DNA from: CAZPXH01 sp964591085
Lineage (GTDB): Bacteria > Spirochaetota > Spirochaetia > DSM-27196 > CAZPXH01
NCBI GenBank assembly: GCA_964591085.1
Contig: CAZPXH010000001.1
Coordinates: forward strand, 248,001 to 312,000
Reading direction: 5' to 3'
DNA: 64,000 bases
Shown: positions 33,921 to 42,588 of the stretch, in pieces
Layout of the letters: the number at the start of each line of letters is the position of its first letter
How positions within the stretch are numbered: position 1 is the stretch's first letter
The notes under the pieces: generated by a model
Seen by the model: the letters and a program-made list of their open reading frames with translations, nothing else
Database searches by the model: none
What the model was told of the DNA's origin: nothing
Made by a program: the position numbers and the translations under genes

Positions 33921-34610
33921 GTGAAACAACTGCAAAGCAGGCTTGTTCAAATCCGGCGGCGAATCTCCGATGCCGCTGAGCGCGCCGGCCGAAGTCCGGA
34001 TGAGGTGGCAATCCAGGCCGTGACTAAAACGCTTCCCGTGCAGCGGCTCACAGAGGCCGCCGGGTTGGGGCTCAGGGACTTTGGCGAGAACCGCGTGCAG
34101 GAACTGCAAACCAAGCAAGCCGAGCTTCCTGCCGAATTCCGCCTCCATATGATCGGCCACCTCCAGCGAAACAAAGCGCGCATTGCGGTGGAACACGCGG
34201 CGTCTCTCCAGTCTTTGGATTCACGGCGGCTCTGGGATGTCGTCGCCGGAGTCCTGTTCGAGCGCACCGCTCCGTTCCCGGTCTGGATTCAGGTGAACAC
34301 CTCGGAAGAAGACAGCAAGTTCGGACTCAGGACACTGGAAGAAGTGCTGACGCTCGCGGATGCCGTTACGGCACACAAGTCAGCGAACCTCGCCGGCCTC
34401 ATGACGATGGCGCCGTTCACCTCGGATGTGGATCCAATCCGCCGCTGCTTTGCCCTGACGCGAGAGTGGCGGGATGCGGTGCAAAATCGACTGGGAGCAG
34501 ATATCTGTCAGGGCCTCTCCATGGGGATGTCCAATGACTTTGAAGTTGCAGTGGAGGAGGGTAGCACGGTGGTCCGGCTCGGAACTGTTCTGTTTGGTGA
34601 CCGTGAATAG
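33921..34610 (+). CDS. yggS: YggS-family PLP homeostasis protein
   Basis: GTG at 33921; 229 residues, normal length. Motifs: AVTKT (PLP-binding Lys), FGENRVQEL, HMIGHLQRNKA, IQVNTSEEDSKFGL, GLMTMAPFT, LSMGMSNDFEVAVEEGSTVVRLGTVLFG. YggS/PLPBP is a PLP carrier that balances free PLP and amino-acid pools, with no catalysis shown. It diverges from pdxS over 61 bp, so PLP synthesis and handling share a control region. There is no ribosome site upstream. Confidence 0.95.
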   Translation: MKQLQSRLVQIRRRISDAAERAGRSPDEVAIQAVTKTLPVQRLTEAAGLGLRDFGENRVQELQTKQAELPAEFRLHMIGHLQRNKARIAVEHAASLQSLDSRRLWDVVAGVLFERTAPFPVWIQVNTSEEDSKFGLRTLEEVLTLADAVTAHKSANLAGLMTMAPFTSDVDPIRRCFALTREWRDAVQNRLGADICQGLSMGMSNDFEVAVEEGSTVVRLGTVLFGDRE

Positions 34611-35061
34611 TCCAGGTTCGCCGGGCTCGCGATTGCTCGCCGCGTCTATGGCCGCACTTCTTATCCTGCTTGCCAGCCCAGGCGTCGTAGGTCAATCCCC
34701 ACGTGACCCGGGCAGCACCCGGCAGGCTCAGCTTGAACCCGGGGATCCGGTTCCGTACGAGCGGGACGAGTTCAGCCCCGCTCTGCAACAGCTGTACCGC
34801 GGCTTGGTTGTGTTCACGGGAAGCATTCCGGTCACGGTCCTGTATTCGCGCCTCGGTTTCGTTGCCACTCGCTTCACTGTGGAGAGCATCCGTCGCGGGA
34901 GTCTTGCGCTGGAGACGGTCTCCGCTCTGGCTCCTCCCGGGTCAGATCCACAGGCTGCCGCAATCAACCAGGAAGACACCCGCGTCATCCTCTTCTCTGC
35001 TCTTGCTGCGTCTGCCGTCATTGCCGGCATTGACTGGCTCCTGGTTCGGGCCGGCAGGTAG
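34603..35061 (+). CDS. Secreted or membrane protein of unknown function
   Basis: GTG at 34603 overlaps the yggS stop by 8 bp; TTG 34594 and GTG 34597 are alternatives in the same frame. Residues 8-30 form a signal peptide or anchor (RLLAASMAALLILLASPG, then VVGQS). A second hydrophobic segment (VILFSALAASAVIAGIDWLLV) lies at the C-terminus. The middle has QQLYRGLVVFTGSIPVTVLYSRLGFVATRF. I do not recognise the family. Probably an inner-membrane protein with its middle in the periplasm. Confidence 0.6.
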   Translation: MNSPGSPGSRLLAASMAALLILLASPGVVGQSPRDPGSTRQAQLEPGDPVPYERDEFSPALQQLYRGLVVFTGSIPVTVLYSRLGFVATRFTVESIRRGSLALETVSALAPPGSDPQAAAINQEDTRVILFSALAASAVIAGIDWLLVRAGR

Positions 35062-35064
35062 GCC

Positions 35065-36018
35065 GTGCTGGAAGAAGGCCGCGCGGCGGCAGACCTGGAG
35101 CACTACCGCTTCCGGGTGCCGGAGCAGTCAGGTGGAAGACTGGACAGCGTTGCGGCAGACCTCATTGATATTTCCAGCCGGAATCAGCTGAAGCAGCGGC
35201 TGGTCTCCGCCCAGCTGAACGGCAGAGCGGCCCGGCTTTCATCACGGGTTCGTGAGGGTGACTCGGTGGAGCTCACCGTTCGGCCGGAGGAACTCCCGGA
35301 CCTGAAGCCGGAGCCGGTGGACTTTGACCTGCTGCACCGTGAGGCGTCCTTCGCCGTCATCAACAAGCCCGCGGGCCTGGTTGTTCACCCGGCCCCGGGC
35401 CATCCATCCGGAACGCTGGTGAATGGCTTGCTGCATCGCTTTGGCGCGTTCGCCGCCGCGGATGGCCAGGCGGGCGGGGTGAGGCCTGGTGTTGTTCACA
35501 GGTTGGACCGGGACACGAGCGGGGTGATGGTGGTGGCTCTGACCGCCGGAGCCCACACCCGGCTTGCCCTGCAGTTCTACCTGCGCAGCGTGGAGAAGAC
35601 ATACGTCGCAATCGTGCGCGGGATCCCGCCACAGAAGGACGGAGAGCTTGGCGGCCGCCTCATTCGTGATCCGCGGAACCGACAGCGATTCGCAAGCGCT
35701 CCAGACGGCTCAGAGGCGGGGAAACCCATGTTCACCAGCTACGATATTCTGGCAGACCTCCCGGACCTCAAGGCAAGCCTCCTGCTGCTTCGGCCGCGGA
35801 CCGGGAGGACTCACCAGCTGCGCGTGCAGCTCGCCGGTATTGGCTGTCCAATTCTGGGTGATCCGGTCTACGGAGGACCCACCGCCCAGCGAATGATGCT
35901 CCACGCGTTGGAGCTTGAATTTGATAATCCGGACTCCGGTGAGCGCCTCAGGTTTCGCGCTCCTCCGCCTCGTGCTCTGCTGCAGCTTCTTCCGGAGATT
36001 CACGGGTTGCCGGATTGA
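35065..36018 (+). CDS. rluD: RluA/RluD-family RNA pseudouridine synthase
   Basis: GTG at 35065, 3 bp after the previous stop. An S4-like RNA-binding domain (about 15-85, RLDSVAADL...LVSAQLNGRAARLSSRVREGDSVEL) precedes the catalytic domain: FAVINKPAGLVVHPAPGH, VHRLDRDTSGVMVVA (catalytic Asp), YLRSVEKTYVAIV and RTGRTHQLRVQLA. The RLDRDTSG motif is diagnostic of the family. It isomerises uridines in 23S rRNA; assignment to RluD rather than RluA/RluC is by length and S4 domain. The 3' end overlaps the convergent gene by 71 bp. Confidence 0.92.
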   Translation: MLEEGRAAADLEHYRFRVPEQSGGRLDSVAADLIDISSRNQLKQRLVSAQLNGRAARLSSRVREGDSVELTVRPEELPDLKPEPVDFDLLHREASFAVINKPAGLVVHPAPGHPSGTLVNGLLHRFGAFAAADGQAGGVRPGVVHRLDRDTSGVMVVALTAGAHTRLALQFYLRSVEKTYVAIVRGIPPQKDGELGGRLIRDPRNRQRFASAPDGSEAGKPMFTSYDILADLPDLKASLLLLRPRTGRTHQLRVQLAGIGCPILGDPVYGGPTAQRMMLHALELEFDNPDSGERLRFRAPPPRALLQLLPEIHGLPD

Positions 36019-36577
36019 GCGCCTGTTCTACCAGGATTGTGCTCGGCGGTCCCACCGCCGGAAGGATCAGGGTCTCAGCCGGCATACTCAGGATCTCTGC
36101 GCGAATGAAGTCGGCAAGGCGGCTCTGCTCGTACAGGCTGGGGAGCCGTGCCATCCGACCAGCGCGCAAAACGTCAGAGCTGAACAGCAGGTCGGAGAAG
36201 TGATACAGCACTCGCATCGGTTCCAGAGCACCGAGAATCAGGGCGCGAATGGGAACTTCGCAGCAGTTGATTTCCAGGTCCGGTTTCTCCGGAGTGATGG
36301 GGTGGTCAACGACGTCTGCCGGCGCCGGGGGACCGTAAACGCGTACTGGGTAGACCCTTCGGAGGGTCCGCACCCGATGTTCCAGCGTGATGGAACGCAT
36401 GGTCAGCAGGACCACCTGCGGTGTGAGGGATTCGGAGATCAGGTAGTCCATGAGACCCGTAGAAAGGTCGTTGGGATCAACCAGGAGCACCTTCCCGCTG
36501 CCAGCCATTCGGACGATGTAGGCGTTGGTTAGCGTTCGCGGGCAGTAGAAGGGAACTACCGAAAGCGAGACGTTCAT
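35948..36577 (-). CDS. Degenerate metallo-beta-lactamase-fold protein
   Basis: 209 residues. The start VVPFYCPRTLTNAYIV...KVLLVDPND and the later VLYHFSDLLFSSDVLRAGRMARLPSL follow the MBL-fold outline (normally 'N.Y.v....vllIDp' and 'vLFsGDtLF...GR'). The zinc-binding HxHxDH stretch is missing: the expected 'LLTHGHxDH' reads LLTMRSITLEHRV. Thus the fold appears kept and the metal site lost, suggesting a binding or structural role. A Glu/Ala-rich tail ends the protein. Its ATG overlaps the pentapeptide-protein stop (ATGA on the minus strand), so the two are a pair. Confidence 0.6.
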   Translation of the reverse strand: MNVSLSVVPFYCPRTLTNAYIVRMAGSGKVLLVDPNDLSTGLMDYLISESLTPQVVLLTMRSITLEHRVRTLRRVYPVRVYGPPAPADVVDHPITPEKPDLEINCCEVPIRALILGALEPMRVLYHFSDLLFSSDVLRAGRMARLPSLYEQSRLADFIRAEILSMPAETLILPAVGPPSTILVEQALNPATRESPEEAAAEHEAEERET

Positions 36578-37071
36578 GATTCCACGATCGCCTCTTCCAG
36601 ATTGCTCCCCGAAACGCTGAGACCGCTGCGAACCGACCTCGCGAGGTCAACGCTCCGCAGATTGCAGTCCCGCATTGCAGAGTTCAGAAACTCCGTTGCA
36701 ACCATGGATGAACGGAGAAAACTACTGCGGGTGAGTTGGCTGTCCTGGAATCGGCATCCGCCAAGGTTCACCTGGAAGAGCTCGCTGTTGTCCATGAGGC
36801 AATCGATGAATCGCGAAAGCGCGAGCACGGTGTTCCAGAAGCGGCAATTGGAGAAGGTGCAGTTGACAAAGCGTGCGCCCACGGCAAAGCAGGCGGCCAT
36901 TTCCACATCTACAAAGCTGCACCTTTCAAAAGTGCAGGCACCAAGGTCACAGAATGTCAGGACCACCCCGCGGAAATCCCGCGCGTTGAGACGAAGGGGC
37001 CCGATGCGCGCCTGGGTAAGCGTAGCGGGGCCGGTGAAGTTTTCCCGGATGGTGACCGGACGTACCAGCAC
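36574..37071 (-). CDS. Pentapeptide-repeat protein
   Basis: GTG at 37071 was chosen because the repeats begin soon after it and a TTGAGT-N17-TATCCT promoter lies directly upstream; a longer frame runs antisense through the next gene and is unlikely. The 165 residues show A(D/N)LxX-like pentapeptides throughout: LNARDFRGVVLTFCDLGACTF, ERCSF, FVNCTFSNCRF, FIDCL, DNSELFQVNLGGCRF, DCNLRSVDLA, GSNLEEA. This forms a right-handed quadrilateral beta-helix. Related proteins act as scaffolds or DNA-mimics; the role here is unknown. Confidence 0.75.
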   Translation of the reverse strand: MLVRPVTIRENFTGPATLTQARIGPLRLNARDFRGVVLTFCDLGACTFERCSFVDVEMAACFAVGARFVNCTFSNCRFWNTVLALSRFIDCLMDNSELFQVNLGGCRFQDSQLTRSSFLRSSMVATEFLNSAMRDCNLRSVDLARSVRSGLSVSGSNLEEAIVES

Positions 37072-37078
37072 TGAGCAG

Positions 37079-37107
37079 AGGATAGGGGATGCGCCTACCA
37101 CACTCAA
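37079..37107 (-). promoter_or_regulatory. Candidate promoter of the pentapeptide gene
   Basis: On the minus strand TTGAGT (37107-37102), 17 bp spacer, TATCCT (37084-37079). The -10 ends 7 nt before the GTG start, so the mRNA would be essentially leaderless. Confidence 0.45.
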
Positions 37108-37134
37108 GCTGCGGGTGCTACCATTCGGGATGTC

Positions 37135-37428
37135 ATGTTTTCCTGTTACCGATGCGGCGCAACCCTGGAGCCTCCGCTGCCGGTTGGCCGCAGCGAAACC
37201 TGCCCGAGCTGTGGAGCATCGGTCCGGTCCTGCCGTAACTGCACCTTCTACGATCCCTCGGCGCATTGGGAATGCCGCGAAACCGTCTCCGAGCGTGTGA
37301 ACGACAAAGAAGCAGCCAATTTTTGCGACTGGTTCCGACTGGCGGAATGTAGCGGAGGAGAAAAACCTTCCTGGAAGAATCGCCGGGACAGCGCTCGCGA
37401 TTCCTTTGACAAGCTTTTCGGACAGTGA
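37135..37428 (+). CDS. Small zinc-ribbon protein
   Basis: ATG at 37135; 97 residues. Two Cys pairs form a ribbon at the N-terminus (CYRCGATL...CPSCGASV), followed by CRNCTFYDPSAHWECRE and NFCDWFRL. The last third is Lys/Arg/Asp-rich and ends DSFDKLFGQ. I recognise this layout as a conserved small zinc-binding protein of spirochaetes and other bacteria without a known function. Its end overlaps murI in GTGA, so it heads the murI-rsgA-mutS2 transcript and diverges from the pentapeptide gene. Confidence 0.78.
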   Translation: MFSCYRCGATLEPPLPVGRSETCPSCGASVRSCRNCTFYDPSAHWECRETVSERVNDKEAANFCDWFRLAECSGGEKPSWKNRRDSARDSFDKLFGQ

Positions 37429-38198
37429 AGCCGACATTTCTCGTTCTTGACTCAGGTGTCGGCGGCATCAGCTATGCCGCGGAAGTCCACAAACGGTCCG
37501 GATGCACGGTCCTGGCGATTGCCGACAGCGCAGGCTTTCCCTACGGCAGGCGAGAACACATTGATCTGCGAAACCACCTGTTGCGGCTTGCAGACAAGGC
37601 TCTTGCGGAGTGGCCCGCAGATGTCCTGGTGCTCGCGTGCAACACCGCGAGTGTGGTTGCCCTGGAGGCTCTGCGGCAGAAGCTGGGAATCCCGGTTGTC
37701 GGCGTGGTTCCCGCGGTAAAACTGGCAGCCGACCGGTTCCCGGGAGAAGCGATGGTAGTACTTGGCACAAGCACTACGGTGCGGGACAGCTACCTGGACC
37801 GCCTCGTCGCGGAGTTCGCGGGTGATTCTCGGGTGGAGCGGCTGGCCGCAGATCCACTGGTGGCGGCCATTGAGTCCGGAAATGCCGCCGCCCTGGAGGA
37901 AGAGCTGGCCGGGTTGGGACGTTGGCTTGGAGAACAGCAGGTTCAGCAGGTGGTACTGGGATGCACCCACTTTATCCTTGCGAGGGCGGAGATTGCAGCT
38001 CTGACCGGCGGTAGCCGGCGTCTCCATGACTCGGTAGCCGGTGTTGCCCGGCAGGCAATGCGGGTAGGCCCAGGCTGCGCGAAAAACAGCCCCGGATCCC
38101 TTCACGCTGTGGCAACATCCCCTTCCGGTAGGAGCTCCCTGCTCCGGCTTCGGGAGCGCTTTGCCATTGCGGATGTGCGGCTATGGCAGCCGAGCTGA
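37425..38198 (+). CDS. murI: Glutamate racemase
   Basis: GTG start overlapping the previous stop. The family motifs are FLVLDSGVGGISY (first Asp and Ser), PYGRR, LACNTAS (first catalytic Cys), VVPAVK and LGCTHFIL (second catalytic Cys with His). It makes D-glutamate for peptidoglycan. The 257-residue chain ends in a Ser/Gly/Arg-rich region that varies among homologues. The 3' end overlaps rsgA by 16 bp. Confidence 0.95.
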   Translation: MKPTFLVLDSGVGGISYAAEVHKRSGCTVLAIADSAGFPYGRREHIDLRNHLLRLADKALAEWPADVLVLACNTASVVALEALRQKLGIPVVGVVPAVKLAADRFPGEAMVVLGTSTTVRDSYLDRLVAEFAGDSRVERLAADPLVAAIESGNAAALEEELAGLGRWLGEQQVQQVVLGCTHFILARAEIAALTGGSRRLHDSVAGVARQAMRVGPGCAKNSPGSLHAVATSPSGRSSLLRLRERFAIADVRLWQPS

Positions 38199-39109
38199 GA
38201 GGTACGGTGCTTTCCGGGGCAAACAACATCTTCTTTGTCCGAACGGACAGTGGCGTGCGGGAGTGCAGGATTAAAGGGAAGGTGCTGGATGTTCCCGAGC
38301 GCGAGTACAACCCGCTTGCTCCCGGAGATGAGGTGCTACTGGACCTTGGAGCAGAAGGTGAGGCGCTGATTGCCGCGCGAGTGCCCAGGCGATCAGCGGT
38401 AACCCGGTTCAACCGCAAGCGCAACGCGATTCAAACCCTGGGAGCCAATGTTGATCTAATCGCCTGTGTTGCATCGGTTCGGGATCCAGACTTCAGACCG
38501 GGCCTGCTTGACCGTATGCTGGTAGTCGCGTCCTGGGCCGGAATCCCAGCAAGGCTTGTGCTCACCAAGTGCGATCTCGGCATTTCAGGGGAAACCAAGG
38601 CAGAGGTGGAGGTGTACGCTGCTCTGGGTATCCCGGTGTCCCGCGTCTCCGTATATCAGGACGATGCAAAGAAGGACCTTGCAGCGGCTATAGCCGGAAT
38701 GCGGGTGATCCTGATTGGGCATTCCGGGGTGGGGAAGTCCAGCCTCATCCGCTGGCTTGTCCCAACCTGGGACGCCGCGACGGCTGAGGTTGTTGCCGCT
38801 ACTGGCAAGGGCCGCCACACAACTACGGTTGGAACGCTCTATCACGGAGCCCACACAGCGTTCGAGCTGCTTGATACCCCGGGAGTCCGGGAGCTGGATA
38901 TTCGCAACGTTCCAGCAGCACAACTTGGTGAGTGTTTTCCGGAAATCGCGATGCGTTCGAGCCAATGCCGCTTTCAGCCCTGCACGCACACACACGAACC
39001 GGGGTGCGAGGTGAACAAAGCAGGAGAGAACGGAGCAATTCACCCTCGGCGGCTTCAGTCCTACCGGAGACTGTACTCGGAGATTGAGGAGCTCCAGCAG
39101 GAATGGTGA
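38183..39109 (+). CDS. rsgA: Ribosome small subunit-dependent GTPase A
   Basis: ATG at 38183 (begins MAAELRGTVLSGANN), inside the end of murI. OB fold (about 1-70), then a circularly permuted GTPase: LTKCDL (G4) comes before GHSGVGKSSL (G1, about 178) and LLDTPGVREL (G3). The C-terminal zinc knuckle CRFQPCTHTHEPGCEV has the C-x4-C-x-H-x4-C ligand pattern. RsgA checks maturation of the 30S subunit. ATG/GTG of mutS2 overlaps its stop. Confidence 0.95.
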   Translation: MAAELRGTVLSGANNIFFVRTDSGVRECRIKGKVLDVPEREYNPLAPGDEVLLDLGAEGEALIAARVPRRSAVTRFNRKRNAIQTLGANVDLIACVASVRDPDFRPGLLDRMLVVASWAGIPARLVLTKCDLGISGETKAEVEVYAALGIPVSRVSVYQDDAKKDLAAAIAGMRVILIGHSGVGKSSLIRWLVPTWDAATAEVVAATGKGRHTTTVGTLYHGAHTAFELLDTPGVRELDIRNVPAAQLGECFPEIAMRSSQCRFQPCTHTHEPGCEVNKAGENGAIHPRRLQSYRRLYSEIEELQQEW

Positions 39110-41481
39110 GCGACAACCGAACCCGAGAGCTCCTTGGGTGGAACGCGCTCAAACCCGTTCTGGGGTCCGCGTGTATGAGCGAAGCCGGACGAGCACGGCT
39201 GTTGCAGGAAGCGGAAACGCCGGACTCCTGGCCCCGGAATCCGCAGGTGCTCCATGATCTGCACGCGGATGTCCGCGCGTGGATGCTGCTTCTGGGCCGG
39301 TCTGCTCCGTCGCTTCCTGCAGACCTCGCTGACGTCTCCGATATTCTTCGCCGGGTCGTGCCGGAAGGAGCGGTCCTTGGCCCTGAGGAGCTCCACGAGA
39401 TTGCCAGGCTTCTGGAAGGCGCAGAGATCCTGCACATTGCCGCCCAGCTGAGCCTTGAGGCATCGGACCCGCCGGAGCTGGCAGATCTGCTGCGGCGGCT
39501 CTCGGCGCTCCCCGCCGAGGCAGACCTCCGCGCCCAGCTCCGCCGGATAATCCTTGAGGACGGCAGGATCAACGAAGAGCTGCCCGAGCTCCGCCGGATC
39601 AGAAGGCAGATTGTGGATTCACAGCGGGACATCCGCAGCCACGCCGCCGGACTCCTTCGGGATCCGCAGACGCGTGAGCTGTTCACCGGAGATGAGCCAA
39701 CTCAACGCAACGGCCGACTTGTCCTCCCCGTTGCGGTCAGCCGCCAGTCACAGGTTCCGGGAATCCACCACGGAAGCTCAAACAGCGGTCAGACCGTCTT
39801 TGTAGAGCCCCAGGCGGTGGTTGATCTCAACAATCGAATCGTGGATCTGGAGTCAGAGTGGCAGCAGGAGATTTTCCGACTCCTGAGGACATGCTCCGCA
39901 GCCGTAAGAGCGGCGGTTCCTGCTCTGAAGGAACTTCAGGCGTCGGTAACGGCGGAGGACCTGCGGCTTGCTCGCGCCCGAGCGTCCCATTCGCGTGGAT
40001 GGTCCATCGCTCGCCCCGGGCCAGGCTTTCAGCTTCTAAAGGCTCGCAACCCGGAGCTTGGTACCCGCGCGGTGCCGGTGGATCTTGGCTTTCCGCCCGA
40101 TGTATCGGTTCTCGTGATCAGCGGTCCAAACGCTGGAGGAAAGACCGCTGCAGCCAAGACGCTTGGCTTGCTTGCCCTCATGCACCACTTTGGACTTGGC
40201 ATACCGGCGGACTCGGAGAGCAGCATTCCGTGGCTCAGCACGGTGGAAGCCGACATTGGAGATGAACAGTCACTTGCCGAATCGCTGTCCACGTTCTCCG
40301 GACACATGCGGCGCGTGAGAGACCTGCTTGCGCGTTCGGGACAGCACGGGCTCATCATCCTGGACGAGCTGGCATCCGGAACGGACTACGAGGAAGGTGC
40401 CGCCCTGGGAATGGCAATCTGCCGCGCGCTTCGAGATGCCGGGGCGCTCGCCGTGATCACGACACACTATGCGCAGCTTATGCACTTTGGGATGCAGCAG
40501 CATGGGATGGCGAACGCTGCAGTTTCCCTGAATCCGGATACCGGAGAACCGGACTTCCGGCTCCGGACCGGGCTTCCCGGGGTAAGCCAGGCCATAGCCG
40601 CTGCGCGGCGCATGGGGATGCCGGAGACAGTCCTTGTTGATGCGCAGGAAGCAATTGGATCCGGGCACGCCAACATCTCCGCAATCCTGGTGCAACTGGA
40701 AGAACACCGTTCCCGGCTGGAACAGGGAGACGAAGCGATGCGTCGAGCGGAACAGCGGCTTTCCGGTCGTCAGCGCGCGCTGGAACAACGCGAGGCAGAG
40801 CTAAGGGAACGCGAGCTTGCGATACGGGACTCGGATCTACGGGACCACCAACGCTTCCTCCGTGATGCGCGCTCGCGTCTGGAGGCGGTCATCCGTGAAC
40901 TGAGGGAGCAGGGTAGTGCCGCATCCGCAGAGGATGCCACGGAGCTCCGGAAAGACCTGGAACAGGAACTCCAGGAGCGTCAGCAGCAGCGGGATTCGCT
41001 TTCACAGGACGTCCGCAAGCCGCAAGGAGCTTTGCCTGGGAAGCTGGAGTCTGGTAGCCGGGTCCGGTACCTCCCGAATGGTGCAAGTGGCACGGTGCTC
41101 GCGCGCCCAAAGAAGGGGAAGGTACAGGTGCAGATCGGCGCGGTGCGAATGGAGGTTCCGCTGGAAAGCGTTGAGCTCATTGAGTCCCGCAAACAGCCTG
41201 TCACGCCCGAGCGGGCATCGGTTCCGGACAGTGTGGCGAGCACGGAACTGGACCTCCGGGGATTTCGCGTTGCGGAAGGCCTGGACGAGCTGGATCGGTT
41301 TTTGGACGCCGCGGTGACTGCGTCTCTAAGTCAGATCAGCATCCTGCACGGAACCGGCACGGGCGCGATGCAGCAGGCGGTACGACAGCACCTTTCGCGA
41401 CACCCACTGGTAGCCGCTGCATCCTTTGCACGACCGGAGATGGGTGGCTTTGGCAAGACCCTGGTGGAACTCCGCAGATGA
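39103..41481 (+). CDS. mutS2: MutS2 / Smr-domain DNA-binding ATPase
   Basis: ATG at 39103, overlapping the rsgA stop. The 792 residues show an N-terminal helical core (LGWNALKPVLGSACMSEAGRARL), Walker A ISGPNAGGKTAAAKT (about 340), Walker B LIILDELASGTDYEEG, a coiled coil rich in Glu/Arg/Gln (about 525-640), a KOW-like segment (RVRYLPNGASGTVLARP) and a C-terminal Smr endonuclease domain with LDLRGF and HGTGTGAMQ. MutS2 suppresses homologous recombination and may rescue collided ribosomes. It ends the zinc-ribbon-murI-rsgA-mutS2 operon. Confidence 0.94.
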   Translation: MVSDNRTRELLGWNALKPVLGSACMSEAGRARLLQEAETPDSWPRNPQVLHDLHADVRAWMLLLGRSAPSLPADLADVSDILRRVVPEGAVLGPEELHEIARLLEGAEILHIAAQLSLEASDPPELADLLRRLSALPAEADLRAQLRRIILEDGRINEELPELRRIRRQIVDSQRDIRSHAAGLLRDPQTRELFTGDEPTQRNGRLVLPVAVSRQSQVPGIHHGSSNSGQTVFVEPQAVVDLNNRIVDLESEWQQEIFRLLRTCSAAVRAAVPALKELQASVTAEDLRLARARASHSRGWSIARPGPGFQLLKARNPELGTRAVPVDLGFPPDVSVLVISGPNAGGKTAAAKTLGLLALMHHFGLGIPADSESSIPWLSTVEADIGDEQSLAESLSTFSGHMRRVRDLLARSGQHGLIILDELASGTDYEEGAALGMAICRALRDAGALAVITTHYAQLMHFGMQQHGMANAAVSLNPDTGEPDFRLRTGLPGVSQAIAAARRMGMPETVLVDAQEAIGSGHANISAILVQLEEHRSRLEQGDEAMRRAEQRLSGRQRALEQREAELRERELAIRDSDLRDHQRFLRDARSRLEAVIRELREQGSAASAEDATELRKDLEQELQERQQQRDSLSQDVRKPQGALPGKLESGSRVRYLPNGASGTVLARPKKGKVQVQIGAVRMEVPLESVELIESRKQPVTPERASVPDSVASTELDLRGFRVAEGLDELDRFLDAAVTASLSQISILHGTGTGAMQQAVRQHLSRHPLVAAASFARPEMGGFGKTLVELRR

Positions 41482-41520
41482 CAACCGAGATGAAGAGATC
41501 CGGGCTACAGTTGCCCTGCG

Positions 41521-41549
41521 TTGCTCAGCAACGCTCCGAGCCGTACAAT
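41521..41549 (+). promoter_or_regulatory. Candidate promoter of the lipoprotein gene
   Basis: TTGCTC (41521-41526), 17 bp spacer, TACAAT (41544-41549). The -10 ends 8 nt before the ATG at 41558 and no ribosome site lies between. Confidence 0.45.
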
Positions 41550-41557
41550 CCGCGCCG

Positions 41558-42136
41558 ATGTCCTGGAAACCCGTGGTGATGGCTCTCCTCGCAGCAAGCG
41601 TGCTCACGTCATGTCTGGATGCAGAGCTTGACGTGGAGCTTCGGGATAACGGGGCAGTACGAATGGATATCCGCTACAGCGTCTCCAACGATCTCCTGCT
41701 GACCGGAGCCCCGGAGCGGACGGAAGAGTTCTGGCTGCTACCGTTGCGTCGGCAAGACTTCCAGCGGATGGTAGATTTTACTCCTGGGCTTACCCTGAGG
41801 CGTTACCGCTCCCGTGCTCGTGGAGAGACAACAGAGGTCTTTGCACGTCTGGAGGCGGACAGCGTGGCCACCGCAAACACGGTGCTTGCGCCCGGCAGCG
41901 GCGCTGGTATCCGGCCGGGTCAGGCCGGAAATGCTCCGTCACTTGTTGTCTTTCAGCCCCTTGGTGCGGCGGGCACCTCCATTCTTGCGGAGGCGGGAGC
42001 CGATGACATCACGCTGTCGGTTCGACTATCTGCTCCGGAGGGCCAGGTTTCCGGACAGTGGGGCCTGGATGAACTGTTGTCCGCACAGACGGAGATTGTC
42101 CTGAGTCTTTCGCCGAATACCGGAGCTGGCGAATGA
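41558..42136 (+). CDS. Lipoprotein of unknown function
   Basis: ATG at 41558 begins a lipoprotein signal (MSWKPVVMALLAASVLTSC, lipobox LTSC at Cys19). The mature domain of about 173 residues has DVELRDNGAVRMDIRYSVS, PLRRQDFQRMVDFTPGLTLRRY and VFARLEADSV, a two-layer alpha/beta pattern seen in spirochaete lipoproteins of unknown function. It overlaps the next gene in ATGA and precedes the V-ATPase operon promoter, so it belongs to a separate transcript with the next small gene. Confidence 0.72.
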   Translation: MSWKPVVMALLAASVLTSCLDAELDVELRDNGAVRMDIRYSVSNDLLLTGAPERTEEFWLLPLRRQDFQRMVDFTPGLTLRRYRSRARGETTEVFARLEADSVATANTVLAPGSGAGIRPGQAGNAPSLVVFQPLGAAGTSILAEAGADDITLSVRLSAPEGQVSGQWGLDELLSAQTEIVLSLSPNTGAGE

Positions 42137-42531
42137 GTCATCCGGCGCTGCGGAGATTTGAGGCCCGGCTGCGCACGCTGTTCCGGGAAATAGACGCCGT
42201 TTTGGAAGAACGCTACGGCCACCAGTATCGCCTGCACCCCAATCGGGCAGAGGAGGGGACCACCGCGGCACCTGAGCACGATGGTCTCTTCAACATCGGG
42301 GCGAGCTTCAGTGCAGGCTACGGAAGCGACCTTGGGCGTGGCTACGTGATTGAAGTCCGGATGGTAACGCTGGAAAACGTCCCGCACGAGGAACGCTTTG
42401 CCATCGAGTCAGAAGCCGCAGACCTGGTGGACCAGAAGCTCAAGGAACACTTCCCGGATCGGGACCTGGAATTGGCCCGGGACGGGCAGGTCTTCAAGAT
42501 CTACGGAGACCTCAGTCTCGGCGAAACCTGA
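42133..42531 (+). CDS. Conserved small protein upstream of the V-ATPase operon
   Basis: 132 residues, coupled to the lipoprotein by ATGA. It begins HPALRRFEARLRTLFREIDAVLEERYG (helical) and continues with FNIGASFSAGYGSDLGRGYVIEVRM, HEERFAIESEAADLVDQKLKEHFP and FKIYGDLSLGE. No catalytic motif or signal peptide is seen, so it is probably cytoplasmic. I think relatives occur beside spirochaete V-ATPase operons, but I cannot name a family. Confidence 0.62.
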   Translation: MSHPALRRFEARLRTLFREIDAVLEERYGHQYRLHPNRAEEGTTAAPEHDGLFNIGASFSAGYGSDLGRGYVIEVRMVTLENVPHEERFAIESEAADLVDQKLKEHFPDRDLELARDGQVFKIYGDLSLGET

Positions 42532-42532
42532 C

Positions 42533-42561
42533 TTGTTCACCCGGCGCGAGCGCTTTATACT
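42533..42561 (+). promoter_or_regulatory. Candidate promoter of the V-ATPase operon
   Basis: TTGTTC (42533-42538), 17 bp spacer, TATACT (42556-42561); it starts 2 bp after the previous stop. Predicted transcription start is near 42568, giving a leader of about 20 nt with GGGAAAGG before the atpE ATG. Confidence 0.5.
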
Positions 42562-42588
42562 CCAGAGACACTCCTCGGGAAAGGCTCC

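Noticed and set aside
36574..37437. Long N-terminal extension of the pentapeptide protein to 37437
   Set aside because: The extra 122 codons run antisense through the zinc-ribbon gene at 37135-37428, have no repeat character, and a promoter candidate lies before the GTG at 37071.
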